Shown: positions 1 to 15,100, counted from the stretch's first letter. The stretch: 64,000 nt of DNA from Helicoverpa zea (GCF_022581195.2 NC_061462.1:6014001-6078000), one strand, 5' to 3'. Notes: generated by a model from the sequence alone, not told the origin. Numbers and translations: made by a program.

Positions 1-137
1 AAAGGTGAAATAAAGGGCATGTAGAAACCTGTCCTTCTCCTCCTGCCTCATTCCAATGTTATTTGGGGTCGACGCAGCATGTTTTTTTTCCATATGCTAA
101 GTCTAGCAATATTTTAGTGAGCAATTAAGGTACTTAC

Positions 138-3100
138 GTGTTTTAAAGTCGACAAGGAAATGTTCTCTATGCAACTTTTCTGGTATGCCGAAGAAATCGA
201 GAGATTCTTTGAGGATTTGAGCAAAGACTGTGTCTTCTTGCACAGGGAACTGGGATGGAATGCAACCTTCGTTGTCAGCTGAAATAAAATACTTATTGTT
301 ACTTCATGAAACAGGCTACTTAAACATTAAATTTGTTTAGTAGGTTTTTAATGTTTCTTACGAGGGCCATGTACGATAATCTTCTTAGCCGCAGGCACAT
401 TAGCAGTAAGCAGTATAGAAGCATCACATTGCTCTTTTCGCAAGATCTGTTTAAGATCTTTGAACATTATACCGTGTACACTGTGAACCACCTGGAAGTG
501 AAATTATACTTTTTGAAAATCTGCCAAAATGAGATTGTGAATTTAATTTTAGTTTAGAATATTATAACATATTTACTCTTTCCAAAAATATTTTTATTAA
601 CTTCTAAAGATATTTTTTTTTACAATAGTGTGGGTTAGATGTATAATAACAATAATTTGCAAAATGTTATGCGTATTTGTAAAAAAAAATGTTAACATAA
701 AAATAGTGTAATTAAGCATGTAAAATATTTTTGTCCCAAATAAAAAATACATATGTATATGATGGTAACATGACTCACCATCCACAATATAGACAAAGCA
801 GCACCAACGAGTCTCTGCCCCTCTTCATGGGGACTCCTCACGTAGAACATGACATACCCTATAATATAGTTGTAAAGCGCAAAGGCAGCCTGCTGCGGTA
901 ATCGCGGAATAAACCGAATCAAATGACGGAGTAGCTTGAACATCTCGTCCTGATGGTCGCGAGTCAATCTTTCGAGAACATGGCGAAGGAACAGTGCGGA
1001 GTCTTCTACGAGACAACACCAGATAACCTACAAAGAAAAATACATATGAGTCTGATTTATCTATATAAATATAGTAAATCTATTCTTATGTAATAAAGTC
1101 GAAACATTTTTTTGTTTGTCGGGTTGTTGGGAAGAAGTTCCCCCAGAACGCGGGTGAAACCTTGGGAGACAGCTAGTCGTGTAAATATTCTAGACTCAAA
1201 AGTCAGATCACAATTAAGACAATTTTTATTCAGAAGTATCTATGTATTTATTTTAACGCCCAGTATTTCAAATTGACTGGCACTACAAAATTTAACCATG
1301 AAGTAAAGGTAACCACGGACCTACCAACTGCTCTAAGTACGTACTACGCGTATGCGCACTCCTGGTTCAGCTACGGTATCATCATGTGGGGAAACAGTAC
1401 CGACGCACCATCACTCTTCATTCTACAAAAAAAAACTAATCCGCATACTAACAAACATAGAACAAACAGACAGCTGCAAACCCTATTTCCAAAAACACAA
1501 AATACTCACATTACCATGCATCTACATATTAGAAATATGTAAATTCGTTAGGAGATACTCAAAGTTCTTTACCAAACGCGGAGACAAACACACCAATAGA
1601 TCACTGAGACACAAAAATATGCTGATGCTACCTACCTCCAACATGACACTACACTCCAACAGCCCCTACGTGATGTGCATCAAAATATATAATAAATTGC
1701 CCAACAAAATTAAGAACGAAACAAGTGACACAAAGTTCATGAACATCCTAAAACAAATTTTAATAAAAAAAGCATACTATTCAATCAACGAGTATATCAC
1801 CGATAAAAAAATAACCTAAAATTAAATAAAAGCAACGTATAAAGAAAAATAACTATAAAACGAAGTTATGCTACACAAAAATATACGTAATATTATAATA
1901 TAAATAAATACTTAAATATTATACTTCATACTACTAACTATTATATAATCTGTGATACTACTATATTACATTAAACGCCTTCCTCTCTTCTAACTATTTT
2001 GCTGTGCCCATCAGGGTCCATAATTGTGACTACCTCTATTATTTTATATTTTCCACCAAATGTACATTATGGAATGCAATAAATGATATGATATGATATG
2101 ATAACCTAAAAAGAAATAATAAAACACAAAAATACTTTACCTGATAAGCAACTTCATACACAGAACATCCATCCCTAGAAACGGCAGCATCGTCTAGCAG
2201 AGAAACAATCTCGGCCACAGCAGAGCATAATGTTGAAGGGAACAATGCGGAAGCTACTTGTGTGTGATGGGAACCTCGGACACCTTCCACTAATTCTTCA
2301 TCTGCTGGAGCTGTGAGACGAAAATACTATATGGATGAGACTCTTTGGGCGTAGAAAAGGGATAACGCTGAGGTAAATAGCATTTGCATCAGTATGGGGG
2401 ATCAATTTAAGTGAAACCCAGTTTTTTATAAGAATAATTAGCGACCCGATCCGGCTTCTCACGGGATAACAGTATTTCCCCACTATTTAATGTATGTTAT
2501 TATACATATAAACCTTTCTCTTTAATCACTCTATCTAGTTTTGAAAAGCAAAGTTTTGAAGATTTAAGCGTACAAAGGGACATAGGGATATAGGGACAGA
2601 AAAAGCGAATTTGTTTTATACTATGTAGTGATGTAATCAATTCAACGTTAGGAAGAAATCTGCATCTTTTTTATATACTTTTCTACATCATCTACTTACG
2701 GTCAACATGATCATCAGCCGCATGATCCAAAGCGGGTTCCCGGGCAGCCTGCCTCGTGATCGGTATAGTTGTGATGAGGAAACTCTCTCGTTCCGCACGT
2801 TTCTTATCATTACGTTGTTGAAGAGCTCTTTTTATTGCTTCCGTTTGCTGTTTCTTGCGAGTCTTCGTTGCTGTCACTAGGGAACGCTGTGAATACAAAT
2901 CTGAGACTATAAAACCTGTTTAAGTTAAAATATATTTAATAGCTACTTTAATCAGAATGAGTGGGGTTGCCAAATTAAAAGAAAAAAAAAATACCGAATT
3001 TTAAACCTGGGCTTCGGCCTTACATGTCTTTCCTGATTCAAAGTCATCTCCATATCCTTGTCTTTAACCTGTGGGGTCCACGGTGGGTCCACTACAGCGA

Positions 3101-6100
3101 GCGACTCGATGCCGATCTTAGGAGAAGGTAACGTGAACTCAATGCCTGGGGGAGGCACTTTGAATGTTACGGAAGCACCTTCTTCCATGCGGGGCCATAC
3201 TTGGTATCTGAGCTTCCACATTACTTGGAATCTTAGGATTGCGTTTATTCTGGAAGCCAAAATTTTATGTCCTGAGTATTCTTCACATCTTATGTAAAAG
3301 TGGTTTTGTGGAAAATTGACATCAAAACATCTACACAAAAGTCCTGCAGCTATTATGAATGTTCAAAAAAAAAATTATACAAAAAGTTGTACTAAACAAC
3401 TTTTTGTATAATTTTTTTTTAAAGTTAATTCCTAAAGTTAATTTATACACAAATACTTACAACAAAAATAAACCCTACACCATTCATAACAAAGTTGCTT
3501 TTTACATATGCTTACTGCAAAATACACCCTACATCATTTAGAACAAGTCACAATTTCCCTTACCTGGTACTCGGCTCGCTATGCTTCAAATCATTATGCA
3601 TGATCTCCGTAGCGGTAGTCGGGGCTTTCACCGCAGCTAATATGAACAGTGCCGCGGCACAAGAACTGAGTTCTCGATCAGATTCCAATAGTAACTGCCA
3701 TGCTACTGGGGCACATTCTGCGAACATATCTTCTCCCATAGTTGTGGCCCCTTTGATTAAGGTCGCTAAAGGAGTGTGGTAGGCGTCACGGACCTGTAAC
3801 AATATTTAACCTTGAAAGGTTTTAAAGTTCATATGTATTCCTATAATCCTATTGACATTGTGAGTGTAATTTAGGAAATGTCAGAGTAGAAAATGTTTAT
3901 ATCAAAAGTGTTATTATACGACTCACGAAGATAGCAATAAAGACCGTCAGAGGTTTTTACAAACACTTATCGATATTTCATAGTATCGATATTATCGATA
4001 TTTCACTTCTAGATTTATGTAATTAGCTGTCAAGGCCGTGTAAGTCGAATAAATAAATATAATAGTATTATCTATAAATAACGATGCACAAAACTGGACT
4101 ATACCTGTCCCTTCAAATACTTCAGTATAGGTGGTGGATCAACTGGCGGATAAGGCACGGCAGCTGGTTTCGAAGGCACTCCTTCAGCCGCAAGATTGCT
4201 TTGTTCCCCACCCGCAGCCCGGTACGCTAATCCTGCACTCTCGATTACGGAACGCTCGATTCTGAGGATGAAATTTTATATCGATGATTTAGTTTCTGTG
4301 CGTATCGATAAAGAAATCATTCATTTTATTTCCAAAAAACGTTAGTGTAGTTCAGGTTGCCAATTAAGTGCTAGTCCAAATTTTACCTTGCTTTAAGAAG
4401 GTGACAAAAATACAGAGTGAACCAGGTTTGGTATTCCGAATTTCAACAAATTGGTCTCATACTGAGTATACCTATCTGTAGAGTGCTCTGAGGACTTTCG
4501 AGAGCGTCGTCCCCGACGTGTACCACCGTTTCCTTCGTCAGAACTTGTCGTATTTATTTCAGGGCCAAACTTCTCACCATAAATCTAAAATTGGAATGTA
4601 TGTAACCATAGAAATGTTAGTGCTATATAAGCATAGATAATTCGTGTAAGGATAACGAAAAAAGGTTGATACCTTTTGTACAGACTTCATAAGCCTCACA
4701 CTAGATCTCATGTTTCGTCTAAAGCAGTAAGGATGACAGAAGTTTTGATGGCAGCATACGTAGTTGAATGAGTTGAGGAACTTTACCATCACCTATGAAA
4801 CGTTTTGGAAACATTAGTAGTTATGTCATTGGACACCGAAACACAAAAGTTACTAAATTATATAAAAAAATATATTTAGTTATATAGAAAGTTATATGCT
4901 TCATGGGTCAGGGTACCTTAAGCCATGGGAATCCTTTATTAGTATCGGGAGGGTCGGTAGAATTGCTGTCAGGACTATCCGGTGGATGATCGTGATCATC
5001 AGAAAGTACTCCAGGACTTTCCTCACCACCGCTGTCCACTTCATTTGACATAATTACTGTTCCTCCTATTTGAAGAAAACATTATAGAAATATAAGATAT
5101 CTTAACCATGGGTTTCAAAAATGTTGGCAAATCTTTCTGAAAGTAATAAATGTGGCAAGAAGATCCACTGTTACCTGCACCCGGATAAACTTCTGAAGTA
5201 TCACTTCTATCGGACAGCGAAGACACTTTCCGTCTGCTTTGTATTGAATCTGATCTTCTCGTTACAACTGGAAAGAATTAAAAGTCTCATTAAAGTGGCA
5301 ACACAATTTTGTCGATAATTCCTTGGAATTTGCCTAATAGAGGATCAGTGTCGAGTTAAAAGGATCATGCAACGAATATTTAACCTTTTTTCCTATGAAG
5401 AATAAAGAGGATTTCAATGGTCATATTCTAATAAGAACTTACATTCATCTACAACATCTCTAGTGTCCTTCTGTCTGAGCTTGATAGAACGTCGTTTGAA
5501 CGAGCCATAAGCGGAGTGCGTTTGCTGAGTATTACGTCGATGCATGCCCGCTTTGCCGCGAGATCCAAGACGACCCTTCTTATCGTCCACCGCCGGCGGT
5601 ATTGCATCTGCCAACTGAAAGAGAAAGATTATGACAAAAATCCCTGTAGATTGTTACTTGTTTGCTATTCTGAAGTCTGTTATGTTTTTTTACCATTGAT
5701 ATGGAATTAGATCGACGGCGACTTTGTCAAGCTCGCTTTTGTGGATATAAAATAAGTTACGAAACTTACCGTAACATTGCTCCCTCCCGACACATTCTCC
5801 GGTTCATGCAGTACGAATGATATCTTTCTCTCTGTCTCGGCTCCCGCAATGGATTGCAAGCTTTGCGCAGACGCCTGCGAGTGGCCCATGCTCGAGAGAG
5901 CCATACTCCATCGACGGTTAGCCTCCCTGTAGTTTAAGTTATTCACATTTCAACGCGTCAATGGACTGCAAAGTCCATCAACGAGTCTGATTGCATTTGC
6001 CAGCTATTTTACTTATTAGCCTCTAGTCTTTTCGCTATACAATTTCCTCTCAATTCTTAGTTTGACTTCGCATGCCAATGTAGCAAAAGCATTATTGTAC

Positions 6101-9100
6101 TTTTTTCTAATTTCATCTAAACTATTTTATCATTTAATAAAACTATTGGATAAAATTTCGAAAGGGTGTATTTCACAAAATAATTTAAATATTCGTGTAA
6201 AATTTTAGAATAATTTTAATCGATAGCAATTTAGGTGTATTATCTTACAACATTCCATGCATATTAACTGTGCGTATGCACATTATACCGTATATTTGAA
6301 TTTCTTTGTTATAAATAAGAACGTGGATATGAGATAGTCACCAATGTAGCCGCATGAAACACACAAGTATGAAAGTACTCAAGGAAAAATCTTCGGATTG
6401 AAACAAAAACCAAGTGTCATTTATATGAAGCAACATTTGTGAATCTCGAGTGCCAAAATCTGCCAATAAGTGAACAATATTCGCTATAAGAGTCACATCG
6501 GTCCCAGTGAAATTTGCACATAATACTTCCATTTTAAAAGTGTACGTTATTCAATATTATGTACATTCTACATACGCATGCACGCTTAGTGCCGTATGCA
6601 AGGAAACATGCATTATTTCGTTTGAAAACATACTCGACTGGCATTAATGTGTGTTGACTGCTAAGAGCCCTGTTAAAATAAAAGTATTGTCAAATATAAT
6701 TATGCACTCCTCTTAATACATTTCATATGAACTGAACATAATGAACTCACTTAGTCTTACACAAAATACGTCGTTTTTCCATCCATCTTCGCATAACATA
6801 ATGACAAAAAAATAAAACGTTTTACACCAAAGAATTCATAAGCTACTTACCAAAAATAATCTTCTAATGATAAAATGCAAGGGAATTTGGTACCTGTAAA
6901 CTCTGTCCCAGGGTCCTCTTTCCTTTAGCGAGGATCGGTTAGTCTTCGGCAGGTTTTGATAGGTTTCGCGCAGGAATGCTGTGATTTCGAATAGAAGAAC
7001 ACACGCAATTATTCTGAGAGCTCGAGGGCATTCGGCACCAACGGGTTTTCCAGGAAGACGTATGCTGGCTGTAAAATAAAAAAAACATTATATGTAGGTT
7101 AATTCGCCATATGGATATTTGTTTACATACTTTTGTATTATATTGGTTTAAGTGTACCTTCGTCTAAGAAATCCTCTTCTTCATCTTGCTGCAAGAGTTC
7201 TCGCTGTCCATCTGGATCGTTAACTAGGTTGACGACCGTATCAATGTGCTTTTTGTCTTCTATCAACATTTCTTCCAGTCTGTTTCCTATAGCCTGTAAT
7301 ATGGACGAATATTGATTATACACCAGTGTTTTAACATAGAATAAGAAATTAAGTTACCATATGGAAAGTTTTTGAATCGTAATAGGGTATGTTGACCACT
7401 TACTTCTGCCCATTGATAAAACAGCTTGCCAGCTAAACGTTGCCTCTTCAGTTGAGGGTTCAAAGACACTGAAAACATACGGTTTAAATAAGTTTTGATA
7501 CTTTAAATAAACTTATTCATAAATTATTATCAATTGTAAGTACTATCATGCTTACCAGCCGCTTTGGACGTATTTGATTTGAGCCAATAAGGCCATTGAC
7601 CTTTATTGCAGTTGTGTACTAAATGCGCACATTCTAGAAGTATTGCAGCTCTCCCAACTACCACTGTATGCGGCTGAAAAGAGATTTGCCATTAGACTAG
7701 TAAAAAAGTACAAGTGTTAAACATTTTTTTCCAAAGATAAAATTTTGATTCGAAAATCTTAAAAAATTGTTAAGTTTTAGGAATAGATGTACCCTATGTA
7801 TGTGCCTTTGAATCAAGTCAAAGTCATGTTTTCATTACTTGAATGTTCAAGAAATGTTTTTATTTCAAATAGTGGGAATAAAGAGGAACAGGGCAGGATG
7901 ATGCTAGTAGCACTGCCATCTATCGACCTTCATAAGTTTTTGAGATACAGCAATATACCTAACCTCTCTGCCATATGGCAATAAAACTTTGCTTTTATAC
8001 AACTAGGATTCTATATTTTATCCTCAACTTTGAATCAAAATTATTTTTCCCTTACCAAATCCAACAGAGCGGCCATGAAAAGCGCGTCCGGAGTCCCGCC
8101 TGGCTGCGTGGCATCCAAAAGAAAGTTGAACCGCGCCAGCCCCGCGTATAACGGCGCCGCGGCCACTAAGCGACGTCGCTTTAGTATCACTACCTCTGAC
8201 TCGCCTCCGCCCGACCCGCCCTCTGCGGAGCCACGACGGGACATGTCTGGGAAGTGGGAAGGTACATTGTATTGTAAAACTTTGTACCTTGGAGGTGTTC
8301 ACATGTTTGTTTACCAGGAATAAATAGATATTATGTAGGCATTATGTCTTATGATAGCAATAGATGTTATGTAAGTAACTCTGGCTACTTAAGTAAAAAA
8401 AAAGATTATGAAAATGAGTTAATAGTGCATGTCAAATGATGAGGACAAGAATTGTGTTTTCATTAAAACAAAAAAAAAATACTGATTATAGTTCATAATT
8501 CTGTATTCGAGATATTTCATCATTTTAATTATTTACGAAGGAAGCTAAGAATTTTATCTATATGATAGTTTCGTTTACAAGAATAAAGAAATAATAAGAA
8601 CTCACAACCGCCACTGGTATCTTCAATGCTGCCATCTCTCTTTTTCCCCATCTTTCTTAGTCCAAATCTGTTCAGTCTATCTTCAACCCTCTTTCGAGCC
8701 CTAAAATACACAAGAGACACATTTATTTACAATTCAATTTTCTCTTATGATGTCGTCTACATAATATACTCCATATGACAAGGCACTTAACTTGAGGTAA
8801 ACAATCTTAATATTACTTTTTATTTATATGCTCAGTTAAAAAATATAATGCAGCAAAAAAAAATGAAAATACAGTAAGAAATATTACTTAACGAATTTAA
8901 TCATTATTTCATTTATTTGATATGTATTTGTGTAAGAACTCCTATCAAGATTGTTTTATTTAGTTAATACCTACTCAAATGGAGTATAAAAATATATTGT
9001 ACCTGTTCAAAGTATATCCAACTCTACGCTTCACATGGACAGGGCGGGAAGTATGTGGAGGCGGCATATGCGGTGGTCTAGCCAAAGATATCATACTGCC

Positions 9101-12100
9101 AGAGATCGGCAGCGATTCACCTGAACCACCTCCATTGCGGATCAACGATTGAGAATGATGAGGTTTTTGACGGAACCAATTCACTGAAAAAAGTGTGAAA
9201 TGTTGATATATGGAAGTTTAGTGTGGAATAAAAAGTGGATTTTGTAAATCTAACATGATGAAAAAAGTCGAAATGTTGTAGCCACATTTTGACACTACTA
9301 TCCCCATTTTTAGCTCATGTGTGATTGGTGGTCATGACTGACAACTAGTCGCAATGACAAACGAACCAACACAGATATACATACACTTTCTCATTCGGAG
9401 GTCAGCACAACAATGTTTTATTTTACCAATGCCTGCGATGTGGAACTTTGACGGGATAGACTTGGAGTGGGAGATCTTGTGATGCGGCGTGATGTCTGCG
9501 GAGGAGGCGGAGGGGATGGTTCGCTCAGATTGTCGCGGCGTGAGCTGGTAGCGTCGCGTGCGGACTGAGAGAGGCGACTGGCTCGCTGACTCTTCGCCGC
9601 CCTCTGTTTCTAAGAGGCTCTGAAACAAAAAGGTTGTTTCATAATTATTATTATAACATTTAAACATTATTATTAGCTAGCCCGCAGATTATTAGACATT
9701 ACTATTTCCTGCTACCGGATAAAAATGCCTTTGTGTTATTATGATGTGTACCTAAGCTACATTACTGTTCTAATATCGTAATCAGATCAGTTGTCATTGC
9801 CTGGCCAAACATCAAAAAACACGTCCAAACATCCATGTTTATTATATTAGTGTGAAGAAAATATAAGTTCGCATATTTACATGAGCCCCAGTAGAAGAAG
9901 TGCTTCTCTTCTTGAAAGTGAACTTCTTATGTGATCGCTCGTCGGGAGCGCAGCCCGAGTCAGCGCCCGTGTCTGAGTTACGTTCCTCTTCGCTTTGACG
10001 AGGAATGTGTCTGGAATAAATGATTGGAAATAAGAAATATTGTTACCGACCTGCAATATACTACACTTATTTTCGGTCCAAACATTCGACATAACTAAAC
10101 AAAAACTTTGCCCGTGTCCTCAAATGCTACTCAGTAGCAGTCGTTGTTAAAATTCCACGTCTTCAGGCTTGAAAAAACAACATCTAGGCCTTGTTGGGTT
10201 TAAACCTATACCTCATTCGAGAAGAAGAGCAAAACCTTAATGTTTCCTTGTCAATAACACAAACCTAATTAGGTGCGAATTTTATAGGAATAAATATCTA
10301 AATTATAACATACTAACCTAATAACTCTGGTAGTCTGCATATTAGACTCTTTGAGCTGGCTGTCAGGTCTTTCTGCGGTGTCCATTAATGCGCTAAAGGC
10401 CACCACTCGAAACTCCCCACCGTGAGCTTCGCGTACATAGCTCAGTAGTAGACGTACTTCCATATATAAAGTCTGAGGAAATTCATATTTTGCTTTATAG
10501 CCGAATTCATTAAAATTGTTGTGGAAATGTAAACCTTAATCTCTTAAACTTAAAGGTGATTTTTAACACTTACATCTCACCAAATGCCATACAAAACAGA
10601 CATAAGATTGAAGAGGGTTGTGGCATAAGAATGAGGATTTTTGCTATTTGAAATGAATTAGTATACATCGACTTGCCAATTTCTGAATATGAAATACTAA
10701 GTCATCAACATAGAATACTTACAGAGTTATCAAGCATCTTCAACTCCTTATGCATTAAAGCGAACCGCGTAACAAGAACTCGGAAGGTAGTCTCAATGAT
10801 GAAAGTCTCTATAGCTCTGCTCGCATTCGGTCCCTGACCGGCGCCGAAGTTAGACGCGTATCCCGACTGCAGATTGGTAATATCTGGAGATTTCGTGAAA
10901 CTGCGTTTTTGTTGGTCTATGAGAAGGAGAAAGAGGGGAAAGATATAGTTGGAAGTAATGGTTGTTTAAAAAGAGTTCCTACGTAAACCAAGTAAACCAC
11001 GAGAGCAGATTTGTAATCAAGGGATTCAGGGAAGTTTTATTTATAGTAACAAGAAATTCAACATGCCATGACGGTATATGATAAAAACTTTATTTTTCCA
11101 AGTACCTAAAAGGAATGCTAGAAATAGGAGTTTACTGGTTGTAATTAAGGAGCGAGTATACGATAGAAATAAACTGAAAATATAGCGACTCGAAGATGTT
11201 CATACTCACTCATAGGAGAAACCAAAGTCGAGGGTTCAGCACAAAACCCAACAGCCGCATGCAAGTTATCAAGCACTTCACGTATCGGCGAATATTTGGT
11301 CATTTCCTTCAAACGCGAGGTAAACTTGGGTATGGACGCTGAACGTAATTGACGGAGCGAGTTGCGGGCTTGAACGCGAAGGCATTCAGCTTGAGGGCCG
11401 CGGAGGGCCGTTGTGCAACCGTGAGAACAGCCTAGTTGACGGAGTAACCTGGTGATGAAAAGTGGCATTAAAATTATTGGTACGTATGTACTGAAGAAAA
11501 GACGAGGGAAGTTACAATGGACCTAGAATTCAACCTTGTGAGAACCCCACGTATTCAAAATTTGGGACAAGTCAAAATTACTTTTCTAGACAATATAAAG
11601 TATTTAGAAATGCTTTTTAGTTTTGTGCAATGTTATGGTAACGCATGTAACACATAGTAACAACATTTTATATAACTACCTGAGTATAACATGCATTATC
11701 ATGTAATAAGGACAATCCAAGTTGTCCTCTTCTCTCGTTTTCTCTTTTGTACTGTCACCTCCTTCCACGTTCGTAGAATCTTGACTTTGAGCACATGGGA
11801 TACCAGAATCTCTTTCCTAAAAACAAAACGGACCATTTCAGGCTTTCTCATGTGAGAGTTAGCTTAAAATTACTGAGGGAGATGTATGTAGATGACTTAG
11901 TGGTTCTGAATAAAAAGGAAATTGGAATCAGAAAATAAATCTAGTTATCTCATCTCATCGTTCATTTCATTACTTACTTTGCTGTCCTTATCTTTATTAA
12001 AATCAGCCATAGGGTCAACGTTACCCGGTTGAGGTTCATCGTTCTTCGTATTTTGCCAGTTTTTGTGAACGCCCATTTCCATGAGTGTATCTACCAAGTT

Positions 12101-15100
12101 CAACATGACTTCCATAACACGAAGAGTTATGTAGAAACTGTCCATTGTTGATACGGAGTATACGGCCTGCAATTTTGAGGACAACATTTAAGGGCTACAC
12201 AGGATTCATCGTAAGAGTTACTGAGGCCCTGGTACATGAAGGGCTTAGGATCCGTTGAAACAGACCGGCTCGGAGAGCATCGGCGCGCATTTTTCTTTTC
12301 ACACAGACCGGAGCCGATCGCCTGCGCGACCATTAAAGAGCATGTAAACGGTGTCAAACGTCAAGAAAAAGCACACGATCGGAGCCGGTCGGCTCCTCTT
12401 ACTATTTAACACCGAGCGCCTCCGAGCATTCTTTATGACAAAAGCAGAGCACATCCAAAAATAAACCTTACTACAAATACTAAGTACTCGATTTTCAACG
12501 TGTTAAGAATTTGCTCTTCTCTCCGAGCCGGTCTGTCTGAACGGACCCTTAAGAAGGAACATGGTGGGTTTTGGTTAGTTAGAGTGCAACACTCATTACG
12601 CGAAAGTACAACGATTAAAAACATAGGACAATTTTTTTTACATACTTTAAAATCTTAGCTCTACTTACTTTAAGAACCACTTGGAAATCAATATCGCCAT
12701 CTTTAGTAATATAATGCAAAGATCCGGGGGCCTCTTGTATTTCTTCAACCACGTAAGTAATGTTGGAGTCAGTTTGTGAACGTGTGAGGCTAGGCTTGCG
12801 TTCTGGTGTGGGGATGTGTTGAGACCCTTGCATGCTGACTGAGTCGATTTGAGATTCTAGCGATCCCTGTGAAGAAAAATTTAATATAATTTTTCTAATA
12901 AGATCATGGTTAACGGTCTGATAGTCAAAGTACTCGTAAATAGCCGATAGTATTATAGTACCAAATTCATCAATATTTTCGGCAAGTTTGGTGATTGAAT
13001 TTCGAGATCGTATATTAGAGCTACATCGTGAATGATGTCAATATTCGGAACAAAAAAATGCAGAAGACTTATTGATGACCGAACAAATATTTTGAATCCG
13101 TTACTTGCCTGTCTAGTCTTCGACAAATAATCCGGCGATGGTGTAGGTGTATGTTCAGTCACAGTTATAATAGGGTTCTTTTTCTTCTGCGCATTTGTGG
13201 GCATTGTGTTTGAGGGACCCTGTGTCCGTTCTGTTCGCACCTCGTCTATGTACCTGCAAGACCGACATTTATACTAATAGGTCTAAGGAAAATATCGTCA
13301 TACTTACCAGAGACCACTTCATTATAATAAATAGTAATTATCATTATTCTTGATTATGTATTTAATTTATCTAAGCTATGTTTATCGCTTTGTTAACCAT
13401 TAAGACTCCACATCATACCTGTGTTTTGTCGTGTGTTTTGTTCATGCTAAATATTTTGTGTATATTTCATGCTAAAATACTGATTAACTTTGCCGATATT
13501 TTCAAGAAGAACCTCTAAAATTGCAATTGAACATAATCCTTAACGTGAAGCATTAAAGTTTAAAATTGTACGCTTTAATTGTTAACCATTATGGTTTGTA
13601 AATAAGGTGAAGTTTGCATGAATTGTACGCATTATCGCATCCAATAAAGCCTAAAACTAAATGAACGAATTCAATAAATTCATTTTATCTAACTACGTTA
13701 TCTTGCTATTATTCTAATGCAATAATTTGTTTTATGAATAGTGTATCAGATATCTAATGAGCATTGTGCGTGCATACAACTACTTTGATGTTCTGTTTCA
13801 TAGTGACTCGTGACAGTGTGCGTCTGTGTGTTCTTGTTAAGATCAAAGTAATTGTTTTGTGTATAAAACAAGCCTACATTACGTAGCAATTATATAATAA
13901 AATAGGCCTCATATCCGAAGTGCTTATACAAATGTGAAGCGAAACCTCTACGCCTAATAATATCGTAATACAATAGTATATGTATTACCAATCCGGCAAG
14001 ACTAGCGTCTAAGTTACGAAGCCTCTAATTTCTTTGTTAATTTGCTCACTTACCCATTGGATGCTAGCTCATCAATCAAACAGCTAGCGACCGAATCGTT
14101 CGTCCATTACAATAGTGTACGGGTACAAGCGTCAACAAGATGGGAGAAAGAGAATAAATATAATTTTAAATAGAATTTTCACCCAGAAGTTGTGTCGATA
14201 AAATAAACATGCTGTGCTTCGATAATGAAAGGATATGATTACATAGTGATTGTGATAGAACGCAGTTAGAGTTCGATATTGTGAATATTAATAAAATCAT
14301 ATTTCTGCTGCTGCTTCAATGTTTGCTTAGCGGTTACTTCAGCTTGTAAGATCTTTGAACAGATAGTAAGAGAGGGAGAACACAACTATGCAGTATTCTT
14401 AGTTGATAACATTACAATAATTTAAAAATATATAAGTAGTACAAATAGTGATTGTGGAAGTTACCTCTAAGTATTTTGTCAGTCATATTTCTTCCTCTCT
14501 ATTGAAATCTAGAATTTTAAAATCATATTCTACTTCTATTAATAAACCTAAATGTTCTATTGTATTCTGTAAATCGTTTTAAAATAGGTACAAAAAAATC
14601 TACGCTTTGTCAATTTTACTTACTTAAAATGTCATTAAAAATTACTAACGCTATAAAGGTTTAAATGGAAAATGCCATGAGAAAGAAAATAATGAAAGGG
14701 TAAATTAAAGAATTGTTATATTTACCTAAGACTGGGCATACTTTTCCCTTTGATTAGGTTGCAGTGGAACAAATCACCAGTGAGTCTCGGGGCTATTGGC
14801 GGGAAGTTACTCGCTAACGCAGAATTAGGCCGATCGTCCGTATTGTCCAGACTTCTGTGGTATTCCTGCAAAACAATTTAAATTAAAGATTTATATTACG
14901 AAAAAGTTAAAGCTAATGAGAAATATAGCTACAGATAGCATCCTAACTGCAGAGTGGAAGGAGAACGTCTTGTGTTCGTCGTGGCCAATTTTCTCTAGCG
15001 CCTTTTCTGATTTCGATAGCAACTTTGTTTCGACAAACGCTTTTAAGTCCGCCATTTTCATTTTCTTTTTTATCTTCTCGCTGGACCTTCGCATCATGAC

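Noticed and set aside
6338..6532. 64-codon minus-strand frame in an unc80 intron (HLLADFGTRDSQMLL)
   Set aside because: Looks mildly protein-like, but lacks splice sites in a usable phase, and the flanking unc80 exons join perfectly without it.
6627..6667. Possible extra unc80 exon reading RALSSQHTLMPVEY
   Set aside because: It has a good acceptor, but would exit in phase 0 while the next exon at 5926 needs phase 2, and no good donor follows.
8030..8323. 97-codon plus-strand and overlapping minus-strand frames
   Set aside because: Shadows of the GC-rich unc80 exon 8246-8056; the third frame (8244-8041) is the real one.
12127..12357. 76-codon minus-strand frame near a unc80 exon
   Set aside because: It runs across the PIF/Harbinger-like MITE end and an intron; the real exon here is 12166-11978 in another frame.
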